Positions 13,701 through 14,950 of a stretch of DNA of 14,950 bases are shown piece by piece; positions within the stretch are counted from its first letter, which is position 1; the number at the start of each line of letters is the position of its first letter. This stretch comes from Flavobacteriia bacterium (GTDB lineage: Bacteria; Bacteroidota; Bacteroidia; Flavobacteriales; Flavobacteriaceae). The position numbers and the translations under genes were made by a program. The notes beneath the pieces were generated by a model. The model was not told the DNA's origin, did not search any database, and saw nothing but the letters and a program-made list of their open reading frames with translations. The DNA is taken from positions 1 through 14,950 of the forward strand of contig JAHBAN010000087.1 of assembly GCA_018500075.1 (NCBI GenBank), read 5' to 3'.

Positions 13701-13943
13701 GCTGTCCCGCAGCACCAGACGGCACCCGATGATCAGCTTGGGAAGCGCTGCGTTTTCGGGGCGCTCTTTGCGCAACACCTTCAAGGCCGAATAGGCCCTC
13801 ACCACACCGGCCAGCGAGTTGCGATCTGTGATGGCGATCGCCTCAAGCCCCAGATCAACAGCGCGCGCCATCATTTCTTCGGGGTGTGAGGCCCCGGTGA
13901 GAAAGGTAAAATTGGTGGTGACACACAGCTCGGCATAATTCAT
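10722..13943 (-). CDS. dnaE2: Error-prone DNA polymerase DnaE2 (ImuC)
   Basis: This 1073-residue C-family polymerase is full length for DnaE2. A PHP domain begins at NYAELCVTTNFTFLTGASHPEE-like sequence (its metal-binding histidines are mostly replaced). The catalytic PDIDVDFEHERR segment (Asp380, 382 and 384 counted from this start) lies in the palm. An OB-fold follows near the C-terminus (GGVIFLTLEDETG), and the chain ends in SRDFH, as DnaE2 proteins commonly do. It works with ImuA and ImuB in SOS-induced translesion synthesis and mutagenesis. I chose the ATG at 13943 because it overlaps the imuB stop as ATGA and has AGGGAGAG (minus strand, 13949-13956) six bases upstream. A 29-residue upstream extension in the same frame is only the tail of imuB read out of frame. 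Its LexA-controlled promoter would lie outside the window. Confidence 0.95.
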   Translation of the reverse strand: MNYAELCVTTNFTFLTGASHPEEMMARAVDLGLEAIAITDRNSLAGVVRAYSALKVLRKERPENAALPKLIIGCRLVLRDSAVQWLALPTDRAAYQRLTRLLSLGKQRAKKGDCHLDQSDLVAHGAGMILIALPPALSGAQQDIAPIQRRFPGFVFLGAAPRYDGSDQAYFKACADLALRSSTPLVAVGNVLMHHGKRKQLADVLTCMREHITIDQIGTRALPNAERRLKGHADMARLFRNHPAALRRTLDITARCSFDLSELSYEYPDEIAEGESPMARLERLARDGLTRRYPQGATDKARAQLEKELKLIAKLDFPAYFLTVHEIVEYARSQGILCQGRGSAANSIICYLLGITDVSPETITMVVERFVSEHRGEPPDIDVDFEHERREEVIQWIYQRYGRHRAGLCATVIHFRARAAIREVGKVMGLSQDVTARLSGQIWGQSNSGADPDRIREMGLDLNDLRLAQTIRLIGEVIGFPRHLSQHVGGFVITKGRLDELCPIENAAMDERTIIEWDKDDIDALGILKVDVLSLGMLTCIRKSFDLLEKYEQKSLSIATIPQADTKTYDMLCVADAVGVFQVESRAQMNFLPRMKPREFYDLVIEVAIVRPGPIQGGMVHPYINRRQGREPVSFPSRALEDVLGKTLGVPLFQEQAMQIAVVAAGFPPEEADQLRRSLATFRKMGTIGSFRDKFIAGMLERGYEADFAERCFSQIEGFGEYGFPESHAAAFAMLVYVSAWLKCHHPAVFACALLNSQPMGFYAPAQIVRDLREHQVEVRPICVNASAWDNTVERRADGALALRLGFRQIKGLRESEAAWIVAARGNGYQDPEAVWLRAGVAPAVLERLAEADTFSSMGLTRRAALWQVKSIRSQRPLPLFNDPIDGESIQEPEVRLPAMHLGEEVVEDYVSTRLSLRAHPMELLRPSIDGLTPHSQLPHVPLGRVSVCGLVITRQRPGTAGGVIFLTLEDETGVSNIIVWKTVYKQFRRSVMSGRLLRVTGYLQREGIVVHLIAQHIEDMSHKLSELGHPMKDAIGLTQPQADDAPRPKRTAPRARHLREQAKRLFPSRDFH

Positions 13944-14931
13944 GCAAACTCTCCCTGCACAAACCACGCAGGGTTTCGCGGCGTATAAAACAGCCACAGC
14001 CGGCGCCCTTCGCAGGTGTCCACGCGCCAATAATCGCGCAGGCCAGACCGCCAGTTTTCATCCTCCAGCCACCATTCCGGCATAATGCGCTCCGGCCCCA
14101 CCGCACGCCCTGTTGTGAGAGACATCCGCCGCCAGCGAAACCGTTTTGGCGGATTGGGACCATGCCCGACAATCGCTTCGGGCGAAAACAGACACAGAGG
14201 GCGAGGCTGCGCTCCGGGCCATGCCCGGCTCGGCTCGCAAAAAGCCGCCGCCGCAAGGATAAACCCCCGCTCCGGGATATGGCTGTCAGCCGGCAAAAAG
14301 CGCTGGATGTTTTCCAATCCGATCCGCGCGCCCAGCCGCGTCAACAGATCATCAAACTGGTCTTTGTGGCTTGAGGAGGCCGTGTGGCTCAGCTGTTGCG
14401 CAGGTATTTTTTCAATAACAACAGCCGACAGCCGCAACTGGTCAATCCCGAAACCGGCATCAACAGCGCCAATACCCCGCTGAAACAGCGGCAAAATGCG
14501 CCCAGCATCATGCAGAGGCCGCGCAAGGCGCAACTCGATGTCCTGTGGCGCGCCATCCACCCGCCGAAGCGACAGACACAAGACGCGGGCGCCCACCTCA
14601 TGCGCCGCCAGTTTCGCACAGAGCTGTGCCAGCAAACGCTCGGCCCCCGCCATGACATCTGCGCAAAACCCGATAGGCTCAGGCAGCGTCATGCGCACCG
14701 CATACTGTGGCGGCTCTGCCAGCGGGGTGATCTCTTCGGGCTGCGCGCCAAGGGCCTGATCCAGACGCATCAGCAGGTCTTTCCCAAAGCGCCGCGCAAG
14801 AGGGGGGCGGGCCGCGCTGGCCAGATCGCCGATGGTGCGCAGTCCAAGACGCTGCAAGGCAACATCGGTTTTGCGCTCCAGACGCAGGGCCGCAACCGGC
14901 AGTTGGCTCAAGGCCTCAAGCGGTTGCATGG
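13940..14931 (-). CDS. imuB: ImuB, Y-family polymerase-like mutasome protein (5' partial)
   Basis: About 330 C-terminal residues are visible of a protein usually near 500. The Y-family catalytic-like N-terminus is cut off by the contig end. The visible part starts with a helix-hairpin-helix region (LPVAALRLERKTDVALQRLG then RTIGDLA), continues through a little-finger-like region, and ends with the conserved ImuB tail (RDYWRVDTCEGRRLWLF). ImuB is a non-catalytic hub that links DnaE2 to the beta clamp and ImuA. The apparent ATG at 14929 is an internal Met, since the frame stays open up to the adaptor sequence at 14932. Its TGA overlaps the dnaE2 ATG, indicating translational coupling. Confidence 0.92.
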
Positions 14932-14950
14932 CTGTCTCTTATACACATCT
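14932..14950. other. Tn5 mosaic end / Nextera adaptor sequence (library artefact)
   Basis: The final 19 bases, CTGTCTCTTATACACATCT, are identical to the Tn5 mosaic end used in tagmentation library preparation. They interrupt the imuB frame exactly at the contig end and no transposase or other Tn5 sequence is present, so they are untrimmed adaptor and not genomic DNA. Confidence 0.97.

Noticed and set aside
11616..13889. A 757-codon open frame on the plus strand opposite dnaE2
   Set aside because: dnaE2 is unmistakable on the other strand. The antisense frame has no recognisable domain and is an expected by-product of GC-rich codon use.
13944..14030. An upstream start for dnaE2 at 14030
   Set aside because: The extra 29 residues are imuB sequence read out of frame. 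The ATG at 13943 has a good ribosome binding site and an ATGA overlap typical of this operon.
14932..14950. A natural Tn5-type mobile element
   Set aside because: Only the bare 19-base mosaic end is present, at the very end of the sequence, exactly as left by library preparation.

Overview
The window looks like a contig from a marine-type alphaproteobacterium, most likely a Rhodobacteraceae/Roseobacter-group genome. The grounds are the GC-rich coding sequence, an RTX protein ending in a Hint_2-type domain, an MttB-family methyltransferase next to a dimethylglycine-dehydrogenase-like GcvT fusion, and an imuB-dnaE2 mutagenesis cassette. This placement is inferred from gene content; no 16S or other marker gene is present. 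Both ends cut through genes. The last 19 bases (14932-14950) are exactly the Tn5 mosaic-end/Nextera adaptor sequence, so the right edge is a sequencing-library artefact and not genome.

Layout: (1) 3-2066 (+) is the C-terminal part of a large calcium-binding RTX protein. It carries an embedded bulb-lectin-like segment and a C-terminal Hint autoprocessing domain. (2) 2067-2609 has no recognisable gene, but its right end holds the promoter of the next operon. (3) 2610-7685 (+) is a tight four-gene operon: non-pyrrolysine MttB-family methyltransferase, small SRPBCC-fold protein, Asp/Glu-racemase-superfamily protein, and an FAD-dependent DMGDH/sarcosine-dehydrogenase-like protein fused to GcvT domains. 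(4) 7682-8602 (-) is a MetR-like LysR regulator that converges on the operon and shares a CTAG stop overlap with it. It is divergent from (5) 8706-9983 (+), a class III aminotransferase followed by a clear intrinsic terminator. (6) 10145-10720 (-) is a carbon-nitrogen hydrolase remnant lacking its N-terminal part. (7) 10722-13943 (-) is dnaE2 and 13940 to the right edge (-) is imuB, coupled by an ATGA overlap.

How the genes may work together: MttB-family proteins demethylate quaternary or tertiary amines, and DMGDH-type enzymes oxidatively demethylate dimethyl- and methylglycine-like amines while their GcvT part passes the one-carbon unit to tetrahydrofolate. A catabolic route for an N-methylated compound is the natural reading. 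The substrate is unknown, and no corrinoid protein, reactivase or transporter is visible here. A 19-bp motif matching at 15 of 19 positions lies both in front of the MttB operon (2520-2538) and in the lysR/aminotransferase intergenic region (8612-8630, minus strand). Its core is one base away from the MetR consensus TGAA-N5-TTCA. This supports a small regulon in which the MetR-like protein controls the operon, itself and possibly the aminotransferase. The imuB-dnaE2 cassette belongs to SOS mutagenesis and appears unrelated. Its stop codon directly abuts the broken hydrolase, which marks a rearrangement or assembly joint near 10720.
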